In this document: positions 32,046-41,538 of the stretch, piece by piece
How the letters are laid out: each line of letters opens with the position of its first letter
How positions within the stretch are numbered: the first letter of the stretch is position 1
Origin: JAGWAC01 sp038046265
GTDB taxonomy: Archaea; Nanobdellota; Nanobdellia; SCGC-AAA011-G17; JACPIM01
Assembly: GCA_038046265.1 (NCBI GenBank)
Contig: JBBSWN010000010.1
Location: 79,891-143,890, forward strand
Direction: 5' to 3'
DNA: 64,000 nucleotides
Notes under the pieces: model-generated
The model's input: only the letters and a program-made list of their open reading frames with translations
What the model was told of the DNA's origin: nothing
Database searches by the model: none
Program-made: the position numbers and the translations under genes

Positions 32046-33182
32046 ATGACTTTAAACCAGTTTTCTAATGCTGAAAGAATGGCTTATCAGGTAATTAGGA
32101 AAATACCAGCAAGAATAAAGAATCCTTTAGTTGCAAATATCAATAGATTTAGAGTAAAGAGAGTGAAGAATTTTCAAACACCACAAAATTTGATTTTTTA
32201 TGTTACTGATTACTGCAATGCAAGATGCTCTCATTGTTTTTACTGGAAGAATTTGAACAAGAGACAAGATGAAATGACATTAGATCAAATAAAGACAATG
32301 ATAAAATCATTGAAAACACAATTAAACATGCTGGTAATCACTGGTGGGGAGCCTTTTATCAGAAAAGATCTTTATGAGATATGCTCTGCTTTTTACCAGA
32401 TAAACAAGACAAAAAGAATTAACATTGTGACTAATGGATTATTAGGAACTAAAATTCTTGATACAGTAACAAGACTAGTTACTGAAAATCCTGATAAAAG
32501 ACTGACTATTATTGTTTCTTTAGATGGTTTAGAAGACACGCACAATATGATAAGAAGAGTTCCTAATATATGGAAAAAGGACATTGAATTAATTGATGAT
32601 TTAAAGAAAATTGCTGAACAGCATTCTAACTTGTCATTGTTTGTAAATTTGACTATGACAAAGACAAATATACATGAAGTAAAGCCTTTAAGCAAATTTG
32701 TTAAAGATGAATTAAAGATTAATTTTAAGGTAAATGTTTTAAGGACAGGAAAAAATTATTATCAAGTTCCAAAAGAAATTTTAATGGATTATGAGCCTGA
32801 GATTTCCAACCAGCCAAGTGTTGAGGAATTAGAAGAAGTTTATGAATGGATGGACAAAGAGACTGAGGATTTACCAGGAAAAGTTGAGGTTTTGAAACTA
32901 AAGCACTCAATTGACATGATAAAGCATGAGAAGCCAACTTTAAAATGTTTGGCTGGGTATAATGACGGGGTGGTTTTTCCAACTGGGAAAGTTGCTATAT
33001 GCGAGCCTACAAAATCTTTTGCAGATTTAAAAGATTATAATTTTGACTTTAACAAATTATGGAATTCTAAGGAAGCCCAGTTAATGAGACAGCAGACTAG
33101 CGAGTGTTTTTGTCTGCAATCCTGCAACTTGCTTAATTCTATGAAATATGACACAGCTACACTTAAAAACCTGCTAAAGTAA
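32046..33182 (+). CDS. Radical SAM protein with SPASM/twitch-like C-terminus, copy 1
   Basis: A 378-residue radical SAM enzyme. Cluster motif C57-x3-C61-x2-C64 in TDYCNARCSHCFYW; ITGGEPFIRKDL (about residues 99-110) is the SAM-binding GGE motif. The C-terminal part has CLAGYNDGVVFPTGKVAIC and ECFCLQSCN, cysteines typical of an auxiliary-cluster (SPASM/twitch) domain. Such enzymes modify peptides, lipids or sugars; the substrate is not readable. It precedes a GT4 gene by 56 nt with a hairpin between. Confidence 0.88.
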   Translation: MTLNQFSNAERMAYQVIRKIPARIKNPLVANINRFRVKRVKNFQTPQNLIFYVTDYCNARCSHCFYWKNLNKRQDEMTLDQIKTMIKSLKTQLNMLVITGGEPFIRKDLYEICSAFYQINKTKRINIVTNGLLGTKILDTVTRLVTENPDKRLTIIVSLDGLEDTHNMIRRVPNIWKKDIELIDDLKKIAEQHSNLSLFVNLTMTKTNIHEVKPLSKFVKDELKINFKVNVLRTGKNYYQVPKEILMDYEPEISNQPSVEELEEVYEWMDKETEDLPGKVEVLKLKHSIDMIKHEKPTLKCLAGYNDGVVFPTGKVAICEPTKSFADLKDYNFDFNKLWNSKEAQLMRQQTSECFCLQSCNLLNSMKYDTATLKNLLK

Positions 33183-33201
33183 GCTTTTTGAGAAAAAGCT
33201 T
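33181..33201 (+). terminator. Hairpin after radical SAM stop codon
   Basis: AAGCTTTTTGAGAAAAAGCTT: 9-bp perfect stem with a 3-nt GAG loop, starting inside the TAA stop codon. Its core resembles 58525-58545 and the hairpin portion of the dispersed repeats. It could act as a transcript end or RNA-stability element; archaeal termination usually needs only a T-run, so the terminator role is uncertain. Confidence 0.45.
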
Positions 33202-33238
33202 AAGCAAAAAGCATAAGAAAGCCTTTAGGAAAAATAAA

Positions 33239-34384
33239 ATGAAAACTACATTAGTGTCAAGCACATTGTCTAGCAATCCTTTTATTAGAATGTATCCTTT
33301 TGGAAGAATTTTAAGTGAAAAATATGAGACCAAGATTACAGGACCTGTAAATTCAAATGGAATTTATGAGCCTTTGAGAAATGAAGAATGGAATATAAAG
33401 CCTGTAAAGGAACTTAAAATATTTCCTTTTTACTTGAAGACTTTTTATGATATCTGCAAAAAAGTTGATTCTGATATTGTGCATGTTTTTAAGCCGAAAG
33501 TTTACAGTTACGGAGCAGGATTATGGCTAAAGTTATTGAAAAACAAGAAAATAATTTTGGATATTGATGACTGGGAGAGCCAGTATGTTTATGATAATTA
33601 TTTTTCTTTAAATCCAGCTGACATTATGAAATTTTTTTTAGTTGATTTTTATTATCCTGAAAGTTATTTTTCAAAGAAAATATTAGAAAAATTAAGGAAT
33701 TATTCTGACAGGATTATTGTTGATGCCTTATGCCTGCAAAAGAAGTTTGGAGGAACTTATATTCCGTCTGGGGCTGACACTGATTTGTTTGATCCTGAAA
33801 AATACAACGGGAAAAGGATAAGAGAGAAGTTTGGTGTTGAGAAAGATGAAATTTTAGTTTCTTTTATAGGAACTCCCAGAAAGCATAAAGGAATATTAGA
33901 ATTATTGTGGGCTTTTAAGGAAGCAAGAAAAGAAAACCACAAAATAAAATTAATGATTATTGGAGCTAGTTCTGATAATAAATTTGCCAATGAATTAAGA
34001 AAAAAAGAAGGAATTATTGTAGAGAATTACAGACCACATAATGAGATTCCGGAGTATGTTGCTGCTGCTGACATTATAGCTACTCCTTTGAAAAGCAATC
34101 CTTCTGCTATGATGCAGATGCCATACAAAATTTACGAAATGATGTCAATGGCAAAACCAATTATTGCAACTAATGTTGCTGATATTTCAATTGCCTTGAA
34201 AAACTGCGGGACAGTTATTGAGCCTAATAACTTAGAACAGTTAAAGAAAGGAATTTTAGAGTACAGCGAGAATATCAAATTAAGAAACCTGCATGGAAAA
34301 AGAGCAAGAGAAAAATGCATTAAGGAATACAGCTTTGATGTTATAAGAAAAAGAATTTTTGAAGTTTATGATAATTTAAGTTAA
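33239..34384 (+). CDS. Glycosyltransferase family 4-like
   Basis: GT-B glycosyltransferase of about 381 residues. ATG 33239 gives MKTTLVSSTLSSNPFIRMYPFGRIL; the 17 upstream codons begin with TTG, are lysine-rich and lie over the hairpin, so they are probably not translated. The donor domain shows VSFIGTPRKHKGILELLWAF, DIIATPLKSNPSAMMQMPYK and the E-rich loop YEMMSMAKPIIATNVADI. It follows the radical SAM gene directly, suggesting joint expression. The epimerase gene converges with a 4-nt overlap. Confidence 0.85.
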   Translation: MKTTLVSSTLSSNPFIRMYPFGRILSEKYETKITGPVNSNGIYEPLRNEEWNIKPVKELKIFPFYLKTFYDICKKVDSDIVHVFKPKVYSYGAGLWLKLLKNKKIILDIDDWESQYVYDNYFSLNPADIMKFFLVDFYYPESYFSKKILEKLRNYSDRIIVDALCLQKKFGGTYIPSGADTDLFDPEKYNGKRIREKFGVEKDEILVSFIGTPRKHKGILELLWAFKEARKENHKIKLMIIGASSDNKFANELRKKEGIIVENYRPHNEIPEYVAAADIIATPLKSNPSAMMQMPYKIYEMMSMAKPIIATNVADISIALKNCGTVIEPNNLEQLKKGILEYSENIKLRNLHGKRAREKCIKEYSFDVIRKRIFEVYDNLS

Positions 34385-35379
34385 TTCTTGACCAGATTAT
34401 TTTGTTTTTCTACGAGATTTTCTTTCATAAATTCAATGTATCTTTTTAAACCTAATTCCAGATTGTGTTTTGGATTATAACCTAGAAGGTTTTTTGCTTT
34501 TGTTGGATCTAAAGTTCCTCTTTTAGGTCTCTTAAATCCAGCATCTTTGTTTACATATTCAATCTGGAGGTCTTGAAAATGTGATTTAAGAATCATTGCA
34601 AAATCTAGTAAAGATCTTGCTTCACCGAATGTAATATTAAATGTTTCATTTTGAGCTTTTGGTTCGAATGTTGCCAGAACAAACCCGTCTGCTAAATCTT
34701 CAACATATGTAAAGTCCAACTTTTCTTCCCCATTATTAAATAATTTTATTGGTTTTTTAAGAACTGCATTTTCTACAAATATCTGAGTAACTCTTCTGTT
34801 TAAATCTGTTGGGCCGTAAACCGCTGACGGCCTTATTATTGTATAGTCTAAATTGCTTCTTATGCCTGCTATTTTTGTTAAGTGTTCGCCAAATAATTTT
34901 GTTGCACCATATATGTTTACTGGAGTTAAAGGATGATCTTCAGTTATTTTGTCAAACAAGAAATTGCCGTAAACCATGCTAGATGATGTATAAACAAATC
35001 TTTCAACGAGACTATATTCTTCAACTGCTGATAAAAGATTGGCCGTGCCTAGGCAAGTATTGGAGATAGATTCATAAATATTTTTTTCACTAATTTCTGC
35101 AACTGGAATTGCTGCCAAGTGAATGACTCTTGTTGGCTGGTGTTTTTTTATAATTCTTGATATAATCTCTTGGTTAGTTGTGCTGCCTCTTTCAAAAGTT
35201 ATAGAGTTTTCTAGGCCCTGGAATCTTAATTTTATGTATTTACTATATTGTCCTGTTAATGGGGGAGAATATTGTTCGAAAGCATCTAGAATAACTATTT
35301 CATGACCTAGTTCAACAAGTTTTCTGACAATGTGGGAACCTATAAATCCAGCTCCACCTGTTATGAGTATTTTGGCCAT
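34381..35379 (-). CDS. NAD-dependent sugar epimerase/dehydratase
   Basis: Extended SDR of 332 residues resembling UDP-glucose 4-epimerase (GalE) and relatives. Motifs: GGAGFIGSHIVRKLVELGHE (NAD-binding), VIHLAAIPVAEIS, SSSMVYGNFLFD and the catalytic YxxxK in NIYGATKLFGEHL (about residues 153-165), then PSAVYGPTDLNRRV. The substrate NDP-sugar is not predictable. It is transcribed leftward toward the GT4 gene and has its own start region facing the GT4 at 35483. Confidence 0.85.
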   Translation of the reverse strand: MAKILITGGAGFIGSHIVRKLVELGHEIVILDAFEQYSPPLTGQYSKYIKLRFQGLENSITFERGSTTNQEIISRIIKKHQPTRVIHLAAIPVAEISEKNIYESISNTCLGTANLLSAVEEYSLVERFVYTSSSMVYGNFLFDKITEDHPLTPVNIYGATKLFGEHLTKIAGIRSNLDYTIIRPSAVYGPTDLNRRVTQIFVENAVLKKPIKLFNNGEEKLDFTYVEDLADGFVLATFEPKAQNETFNITFGEARSLLDFAMILKSHFQDLQIEYVNKDAGFKRPKRGTLDPTKAKNLLGYNPKHNLELGLKRYIEFMKENLVEKQNNLVKN

Positions 35380-35482
35380 AAGTCACCTTTGATAAAGCAT
35401 TTATAGTGCTATTTATAAAATTTTTGCATTTTTGATGTTTGATAATGAAAAAGCTTTTTAATGAACATGGGTGTTTAGGAAT

Positions 35483-36688
35483 ATGCCAACAATAACTTTA
35501 GTATGCAATGAATTTCCACCAATTATAATGGGTGGTGTGGGAAATACAGCAAGAGTATTAGCAAATAATTATTCTAAAATAAAAAATTTAAAAGTCAATG
35601 TAGTTACTGCAAGATATAATGAGAATAAGGATTTACCAAGAATAGAAAAAAAAGGAAATTTAACAATTTATAGAATTAAGGCCCCAAATTGGCTTGAGGC
35701 TATTATAGGAAAGATATACAAAAAAAATTTGTGCTTTCCTTTTTATGCTGGCTTGTTTTCTTTATTTAATAAAAAATTAATTAAGGAGTCAGATTTAATT
35801 CACAGCTTACATGTAAGGGATGTTCCTTTTTTTAGGACTTATGGAAAACCTGTTGTTTTGAATATAAGTGATTTTTATTCTTCTATTATTCCTTTTAATT
35901 TTTTTAAGTATCCGTATAAATGGGAGAGGGGAAAATTTTATAAATATTTAAATCATATGTGGTTTAGAATATTGGACAGATTAAGTATTGATAAGGCTAT
36001 GGCTATTTTATGCGAGTGTTATTATGCAAAAAACATAATTGAAAAAAATTATATGTCTTCTCATGGAAAAACTTTTATGATACATAAAGGGATAGATTTT
36101 CCTAAATTTAAGAAAGTGAAGAAAGAAATAGATATTTTATTTATAGGTTCTAGATTTGAGATTAAAGGTGCTAAAGAAGTTTTATATGCTGTTAATTTGT
36201 TAAAGAAAAAATATCCTAAAATAAAATGTTTAATGATAGGGAGGTATTCTAAATTTGATTATGATTATGAAAAGTTTATCAATGAAAATAATTTAAAAGA
36301 TAAAATAACTATTTTGGGAAATACTCCACATGATGAGTTAATTAAATATTTATTAAAATCAAAAATTTATGTTATTCCAACTCATTTAGAGAGTTTAGCT
36401 CAAACAACAATAGAGGCTATGGCTTGTAAGGTACCTGTGATTTCTTCTAATGTTGGAGGGCAACCAGAGGCTGTTACTCAGGATATTGGATTTATTGTTG
36501 AGCCTACTGATTATGAAGCAATAGCAAAATATGTTGATTTTTTATTACAAAATCCAAAAAAAGCTAAAGAAATGGGTGAAAAAAGTTTTAAAAAAGCTAA
36601 AGAGGAATTTTCTGAAGAATTAATGGTTAAAAAATATATTGAAGTTTACAATTTATTTTTACCTGAAAACAAGAAAATAATAGTTTAA
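35483..36688 (+). CDS. Glycosyltransferase family 4
   Basis: GT4-type enzyme, about 401 residues from ATG 35483 (a GTG at 35471 opens the frame four codons earlier). N-terminus MPTITLVCNEFPPIIMGGVGN with the glycine-rich acceptor loop; donor domain with ILFIGSRFEIKGAKEVLYAV and the EX7E-type ESLAQTTIEAMACKVPVISS followed by GGQPEAV. Its TAA stop overlaps the start of the acetyltransferase gene (TAATG), so the two are translationally coupled. Confidence 0.9.
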   Translation: MPTITLVCNEFPPIIMGGVGNTARVLANNYSKIKNLKVNVVTARYNENKDLPRIEKKGNLTIYRIKAPNWLEAIIGKIYKKNLCFPFYAGLFSLFNKKLIKESDLIHSLHVRDVPFFRTYGKPVVLNISDFYSSIIPFNFFKYPYKWERGKFYKYLNHMWFRILDRLSIDKAMAILCECYYAKNIIEKNYMSSHGKTFMIHKGIDFPKFKKVKKEIDILFIGSRFEIKGAKEVLYAVNLLKKKYPKIKCLMIGRYSKFDYDYEKFINENNLKDKITILGNTPHDELIKYLLKSKIYVIPTHLESLAQTTIEAMACKVPVISSNVGGQPEAVTQDIGFIVEPTDYEAIAKYVDFLLQNPKKAKEMGEKSFKKAKEEFSEELMVKKYIEVYNLFLPENKKIIV

Positions 36689-37293
36689 TGACTTATCAAG
36701 TATCAATAGATGAATTAGCAAATTTTATAAGTTTATTACTTAGTGATTTTTATATGGTTTTTAGATTGATTTTAGAAAGACTTGTAGTTTATCCATTGAA
36801 TTTAATCCCTTCATTAGTTGGTGTTATTTTAAGAAGAGGTTTTTATAAATTTTTGTTTAAAAAAATGGGAAAGAAAGTAGTAATAAAAGAGTTTAATGTT
36901 ATAAAGCACTTGGGAAATATAGAAATAGGTAATTATAGTGAAATTAACCAGTTTTGTTTTATTAATGCAATGGGGGGGTTAAAAATTGGAGATTATTGTC
37001 AAATAGCTCCTATGGTTTCTTTGGTAACATTTAATTATAAAAAAGATAATTTACCAATGCCTTATATTAAGCAAGGCGAGGAGAAAAAAAGCATAGAATT
37101 AGGAAATAATGTCTGGCTAGGAAATAAAGTTACTGTTGTGGCTGGTGTAAAAATAGGAGATAATTCTATTATAGGAGCAAATAGCGTTGTTACAAAAGAT
37201 GTGCCAGCAAATTCTATTGCAGTTGGAAGTCCTGCAACTGTTGTTAAACAGTTTAAAAACAACAAATGGGTTGATATTAAATATAATAAGTAA
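36688..37293 (+). CDS. Hexapeptide-repeat acyltransferase (WbbJ/LbH family)
   Basis: A 201-residue left-handed beta-helix acyltransferase. Hexapeptide repeats run from about residue 78 to 190 (IGNYSEINQFCFI, IGDYCQIAPMVSL, LGNNVWLGNKVTV, IGDNSIIGANSVV), ending in the family cap VPANSIAVGSPATVVKQF. A hydrophobic N-terminal segment (residues 11-50) may anchor it to the membrane. It probably O- or N-acylates a sugar; donor and acceptor unknown. Coupled to the upstream GT4. Confidence 0.88.
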   Translation: MTYQVSIDELANFISLLLSDFYMVFRLILERLVVYPLNLIPSLVGVILRRGFYKFLFKKMGKKVVIKEFNVIKHLGNIEIGNYSEINQFCFINAMGGLKIGDYCQIAPMVSLVTFNYKKDNLPMPYIKQGEEKKSIELGNNVWLGNKVTVVAGVKIGDNSIIGANSVVTKDVPANSIAVGSPATVVKQFKNNKWVDIKYNK

Positions 37294-37326
37294 ATTTATA
37301 AATTCTATCTATAAAAATTTAAGGAC

Positions 37327-38409
37327 ATGAACATTTCATTTAACAAACCTATTTTAGGTAAAGAGGAAGAAGAAAAGGTACTAGAGGTAATTAGATCTGG
37401 AAATTTATTATTAGGAAATAAAGTTGAAGAGTTTGAGAAAGAATTTGCGAAGTATATTGGAGTAAAGCACTGTATATGCACAAGCTCCGGAACAACTGCC
37501 TTGAATACTGTTTTAAGAGCAAACGGCATTAAAGAAGGTGATGAAGTAATTACAACGCCATTGTCTTTTATTGCTACTGCTAATTCTGTTTTACATTTAA
37601 ATGCAAAACCGGTTTTTGCTGATATAGATGAAAATACTTTTACAATAAACCCTAGTTTAATCAAGGAAAAAATTACAAAAAAGACAAGAGCAATTTTACC
37701 AGTAAGCTTGTATGGACATCCTTGCTACATGGATGAGATTAAAGAGATTGCTGAAAAGCATAATTTACTAGTTATAGAGGATTGTGCACAATCACATGGA
37801 TCTGAGTATAAGGGAAGAAAAACAGGCTCCTTGACAATGAGTTCTGCTTTTAGTTTTGACCCTACAAAAAGCATTTCAAGTGCTGGAGGGGGGGCTGTTG
37901 TTACTAATGATGACAAGATTATGGAAATGTCAAGGATGATAAGGATACACGGGCAAAGAGAAAAAAACAACCATGAAATTCTGGGTTTTAACTACAAGAT
38001 GAATGATATCTCTGCTGTAATTTTAATAGAGCAATTAAAGAAAATAGACAATTTTTTGAAAAGAAGAAAAGAAAATGCAGATTTTTTAACAAGGAATTTA
38101 AAAGATTTAAAGTGGCTGAAAGTTCCAGAAGTAAAAGAGAACTGCAGACATTCATTCAGCAGATTTACAATTAAAGTAATTGGAAAAAACAGAGATGAAG
38201 TTATGAAGAAGTTAAATGAAAAAGGAATTGGAACAGGATTGTTTTATCCGAAGCCGATTCACAAGCAGAAGGTATATATTGATTTAAATTACAAAGACAG
38301 TCTGCCTGTTGCTGAAAAAATATGCAGCCAGATTTTAAGTCTGCCAGTTCATCCAGGATTAAACAAGGAAGAACTAGAATATATAGTAGAAATAATGAAT
38401 TCTATTTAA
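37327..38409 (+). CDS. DegT/DnrJ/EryC1-family aminotransferase
   Basis: PLP-dependent aminotransferase of the sugar-nucleotide class, 360 residues. The internal-aldimine lysine is K181 in SFDPTKSISSAGGGAVVTND, PLP phosphate/ring contacts include D152 in IEDCAQSHGSEY, and SSGTTALNTVLRANGI is the cofactor-phosphate loop. These enzymes aminate keto-sugars made by RmlB-like dehydratases, so rmlB could supply its substrate (inference). It converges on the LhgO-like gene with an 8-nt overlap. Confidence 0.9.
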   Translation: MNISFNKPILGKEEEEKVLEVIRSGNLLLGNKVEEFEKEFAKYIGVKHCICTSSGTTALNTVLRANGIKEGDEVITTPLSFIATANSVLHLNAKPVFADIDENTFTINPSLIKEKITKKTRAILPVSLYGHPCYMDEIKEIAEKHNLLVIEDCAQSHGSEYKGRKTGSLTMSSAFSFDPTKSISSAGGGAVVTNDDKIMEMSRMIRIHGQREKNNHEILGFNYKMNDISAVILIEQLKKIDNFLKRRKENADFLTRNLKDLKWLKVPEVKENCRHSFSRFTIKVIGKNRDEVMKKLNEKGIGTGLFYPKPIHKQKVYIDLNYKDSLPVAEKICSQILSLPVHPGLNKEELEYIVEIMNSI

Positions 38410-39463
38410 GTCTTTTTGAAATTTCTTCTGCTATTGCAAAACAAGATGTAAGGCCAGGAGAATCTATACCTAATAAATGGAAGACGTTTTCTGGATTTTC
38501 TTCTATTAAAAAGTCATTTATGCTTAATTTAGATCTTATTCCAGAAAATCCTTCTTCTAGGTCTGAAATTTCAACTGCAGGGAAATAAGGCTTAATTGCT
38601 TCATAAAAAAGTAAAGCTGGAAGCTTGTCTCTTGTATAGTCTGTTTTTTCTTCTATTTTTCTTGATGATGGACCAACTAAAAGTTTATCTTCAAATGTTG
38701 GAGTTAAATGGATGCCTAAGAAAGTATCTGAAGGAACTGGGTAAACTGGTCTTGAAACTAATGCTGCTTTTTTTCCTTTTATTTCAAAATATTCTCCCCT
38801 ATATGGTATAATTTTGTGCTTTCTGCTTTTAGTTATCATTGTGTAGATTTCATCTGCAAAAAGGCCTGTTGCATTAATTACGAAATTAAAATTATCGCTG
38901 CCTCTTTCTTCTGTTTCTATTTTTACTTCATCATTTTCTTTTGATATATTTTTGATTTTGGAATTTCTTAAAATGACAACTCCTCTTTTACTGCACTCTC
39001 TTTCTAATGCATTTACTAATTCAGCAACATCGACTATTCCAGATGTTGGCGAGAAAAGAGCTGATCTTGCCTCGATATACGGCTCCAGTTTTTTTACTTC
39101 TTCTCTTGAAAGTTTAGATAAAGGGACGTTATTATTTAAGCCATTTTCAAATAATTTTTCTAGTTCTTTTTCATCTGCTTCAGTTACTGCTACAATAAGC
39201 TTGCCATCTTTTTTATATTTTATTTTATGTCTTTCACAAAAATCATAGAGCAATTTGTTTCCTTCTATACAAAGTCTCTTTTTCAAAGAATTTCCAGGAT
39301 AATATAAACCAGAGTGAACAACTCCTGAGTTTCGAGAAGATGAATGGGCAAAGAGAAAAGGCTCTTTTTCAAACAAGAAAACGTTTGTGAATAAGGATAA
39401 TTCATATGCTACTGCGCAGCCGACAATACCACCACCAATTATAGCAACTTTTTCCTCTATCAT
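38402..39463 (-). CDS. FAD-dependent oxidoreductase, L-2-hydroxyglutarate oxidase-like
   Basis: DAO-family flavoprotein of 353 residues, closest in pattern to LhgO. The FAD motif GGGIVGCAVAYELSLFTNV is at residue 10, followed by the family block HSSSRNSGVVHSGLYYPGNS and LKKRLCIEGNKLLYDFC. The C-terminus SPGLTSCFAIAEEISKRL is typical. Reaction would be oxidation of a 2-hydroxy acid to a keto acid, with L-2-hydroxyglutarate the best-known substrate. Its place among sugar genes is unexplained. Confidence 0.8.
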   Translation of the reverse strand: MIEEKVAIIGGGIVGCAVAYELSLFTNVFLFEKEPFLFAHSSSRNSGVVHSGLYYPGNSLKKRLCIEGNKLLYDFCERHKIKYKKDGKLIVAVTEADEKELEKLFENGLNNNVPLSKLSREEVKKLEPYIEARSALFSPTSGIVDVAELVNALERECSKRGVVILRNSKIKNISKENDEVKIETEERGSDNFNFVINATGLFADEIYTMITKSRKHKIIPYRGEYFEIKGKKAALVSRPVYPVPSDTFLGIHLTPTFEDKLLVGPSSRKIEEKTDYTRDKLPALLFYEAIKPYFPAVEISDLEEGFSGIRSKLSINDFLIEENPENVFHLLGIDSPGLTSCFAIAEEISKRLK

Positions 39464-39464
39464 G

Positions 39465-40151
39465 TTAGAAAAGATTTTTGAAAACTATCCACATATATCT
39501 TGGGCCGTGCTTTGTCATTGATATATTAGATTTACCTGAAACTCTTTTTAATTCTCTGCTAGGCACTTCAAGAATTTTGTAACCTTTTTTAATGCATTTT
39601 ATGCACATTTCTGTTTCTATTTCAGTATGTTTTGAGACAAGGTTTAAATTTTTAAGAGCAATTACTTTAAAAGCCCTAAACCCGTTTTGGGTGTCCTGCA
39701 TTTCTGTCTTAAAGCGCCAGTTAATTATTTGAGCGATGCACATTGAGAAAAAAACCCTTAAAAACTTGTTAAAGTCACCGTACATCTCCTCGCTTCCACC
39801 AAGAAATCTAGAACCTATGACCATATCTGCTTTGTTTTCTATAATTGGCTGGACTAAGGAAGGAATGTCAGATGCAATATGAGAGCCATCACTGTCAATA
39901 AAAACAACAATTTCATCATCTTTTAAATAATCTATAGAAGTTCTTATGCCGTCGCCTTTTCCAAGGCCATTATCAAATATTACTTTTGCACCAAGCTGTT
40001 TTGCAATTTCAGGTGTTTTGTCCTTGTTTTTTTTAGCAACACTTACGATTATTTCATCACAAAAAGGCTTTACTTCTTTTATTGTCCTGCCTATTGTTGA
40101 TTCCTCGTTATATGCTGGGATAACAACTATTATTTTAGGTATTAAGGACAT
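39465..40151 (-). CDS. Glycosyltransferase family 2, DPM1-like
   Basis: GT2 enzyme of the dolichyl/polyprenyl-phosphate sugar synthase type, about 228 residues without membrane segments. Motifs: IIVVIPAYNEESTIGRTIKE, FIDSDGSHIASDI (DxD), VIGSRFLGGSEE and the acceptor-side TQNGFRAFKV region. ATG 40151 is chosen because the upstream codons begin with TTG. It would make a polyprenyl-phosphate sugar for the GT-C transferases at 44787 and 50671. A second such gene lies at 57599. Confidence 0.87.
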   Translation of the reverse strand: MSLIPKIIVVIPAYNEESTIGRTIKEVKPFCDEIIVSVAKKNKDKTPEIAKQLGAKVIFDNGLGKGDGIRTSIDYLKDDEIVVFIDSDGSHIASDIPSLVQPIIENKADMVIGSRFLGGSEEMYGDFNKFLRVFFSMCIAQIINWRFKTEMQDTQNGFRAFKVIALKNLNLVSKHTEIETEMCIKCIKKGYKILEVPSRELKRVSGKSNISMTKHGPRYMWIVFKNLF

Positions 40152-40197
40152 ACAAACTGGGAGAAACAAGGTGTTTTTAAACTTTCTTGTGATTTAA

Positions 40198-41538
40198 TTA
40201 ATAGCCACCTTTCAATAAAAAGGTTTTTCCCATGTCAAACAAGTACTTTGCTTCATGAACAGAAAACCTTTTCATGAATGAAGTAAAATAAGCTGGCCTA
40301 AGGTAAAATCTTTTTAAAAAGTATTTGTATCTTTTGTTTAACTCAGGATCTTTATTATAAAAGTAAAGCAAGCCATCCCAATTACCTTCTTTATATTCTT
40401 CATCATATTCATCAAACAAAGGAGAGCCTGGAACTGGTGTGAAAAAAGACAACCATAAATAGTCTGGATTTATTTTCTTTGCAAGAGAGACGCTTTTTTC
40501 TAAGTCTTCCCATTCTTCACCTGGCAGACCAACAATAAAGTAGGATTTTGTTTTTAAACCAACTTTTCTTGCAACTTTAAAAGTTTCTTCAATCATGCTA
40601 ATGGTGATTCCTTTTCTTACATTGTTAAGGACTTTCTGGCTTCCGCTTTCAACGCCAAAAGAAACAACTTCACAACCTGCTTCTTTCATAGCTCTTAAAG
40701 TTTCTTCAGATATTTTTACTCTTAACTGCGAGGACCATCTTATTCCTAAATCTTTTATTGCTGCACAGATTTCTTGAACTCTGTCTTCTTCTGTTGTAAA
40801 ATTGACATCATCAAAAATAATGCTTCTTATTCCGAATTTTTCCTTAAGCATTTTTATTTCGGCAACAATGTTTTCAGTGCTTCTATATCTAGTTCTTCTT
40901 TGAAATGTTGTGTAGTCTGCACAAAATGTACAAGTAAAAGGACAGCCTCTTGATGAATTTATTTGGGTTGTTAATTCACCTGGCTTGCAAACAAAACCAA
41001 ACTGAACTGTGCCTGCATATTTTTTTAAGTTTATTAAATGCCTTGCAGGGAAAGGAAAATTGTCTAAGTTCTCTTCAAGTTCACGAGGCTTGTTTTTATG
41101 TATGCCATTTTCATCTTTATATGCAAGGCCATCAATTTTACTTTGTTCTTTGCCCTGGCAATATTCCAGGAATGTCCATTCAGATTCACCGAAGCATGCT
41201 GCTTCACATTTTAATTCTTCAATTGTTCTTTCTGGAAATGCGCTTGCATGAGGACCGCCTGCAATTACTTTTGCATTGTGATCATGAGCAAATTTTGTCA
41301 AGTAAATAGCTCTTTTTATACAAGGACTTACCACGCCCAAGCCTACAATATCTGGCTTGAATTGCTTTACTGCGTCTTCAAAAATGTCACCACATAATTC
41401 ATCAACTATTTTGACTTCAAAATTATTAGCTTCCAGCATGCTGGCTACATATAAAAGACCAATAGGCTGATGCCTGCCGCCCACTGCTTTCATATTACCC
41501 ATGACGTCATTATCGACGCGAACCAGCAAAATTTTCAT
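40198..41538 (-). CDS. B12-binding-type radical SAM protein, copy B
   Basis: A 446-residue radical SAM protein with an N-terminal cobalamin-binding-like domain (GLLYVASMLEANNFEVKIVD, VIAGGPHASAFPERTIEELK) and the cluster motif C199-x3-C203-x2-C206 (SSRGCPFTCTFCADY). The later block VSFGVESGSQKVLNNVRKG is typical of this class. Substrate unknown. It overlaps the epimerase at 41538 by 1 nt and forms a minus-strand set with it and the SPASM gene at 42432. Confidence 0.87.
   Translation of the reverse strand: MKILLVRVDNDVMGNMKAVGGRHQPIGLLYVASMLEANNFEVKIVDELCGDIFEDAVKQFKPDIVGLGVVSPCIKRAIYLTKFAHDHNAKVIAGGPHASAFPERTIEELKCEAACFGESEWTFLEYCQGKEQSKIDGLAYKDENGIHKNKPRELEENLDNFPFPARHLINLKKYAGTVQFGFVCKPGELTTQINSSRGCPFTCTFCADYTTFQRRTRYRSTENIVAEIKMLKEKFGIRSIIFDDVNFTTEEDRVQEICAAIKDLGIRWSSQLRVKISEETLRAMKEAGCEVVSFGVESGSQKVLNNVRKGITISMIEETFKVARKVGLKTKSYFIVGLPGEEWEDLEKSVSLAKKINPDYLWLSFFTPVPGSPLFDEYDEEYKEGNWDGLLYFYNKDPELNKRYKYFLKRFYLRPAYFTSFMKRFSVHEAKYLFDMGKTFLLKGGY

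Noticed and set aside
34619..34630. Further GCTTCACC-like strings as repeat copies (also 41189 and 55145)
   Set aside because: They encode Gly-Glu-Ala or Gly-Glu-Ser in ordinary family positions and lack the second half-site and hairpin.
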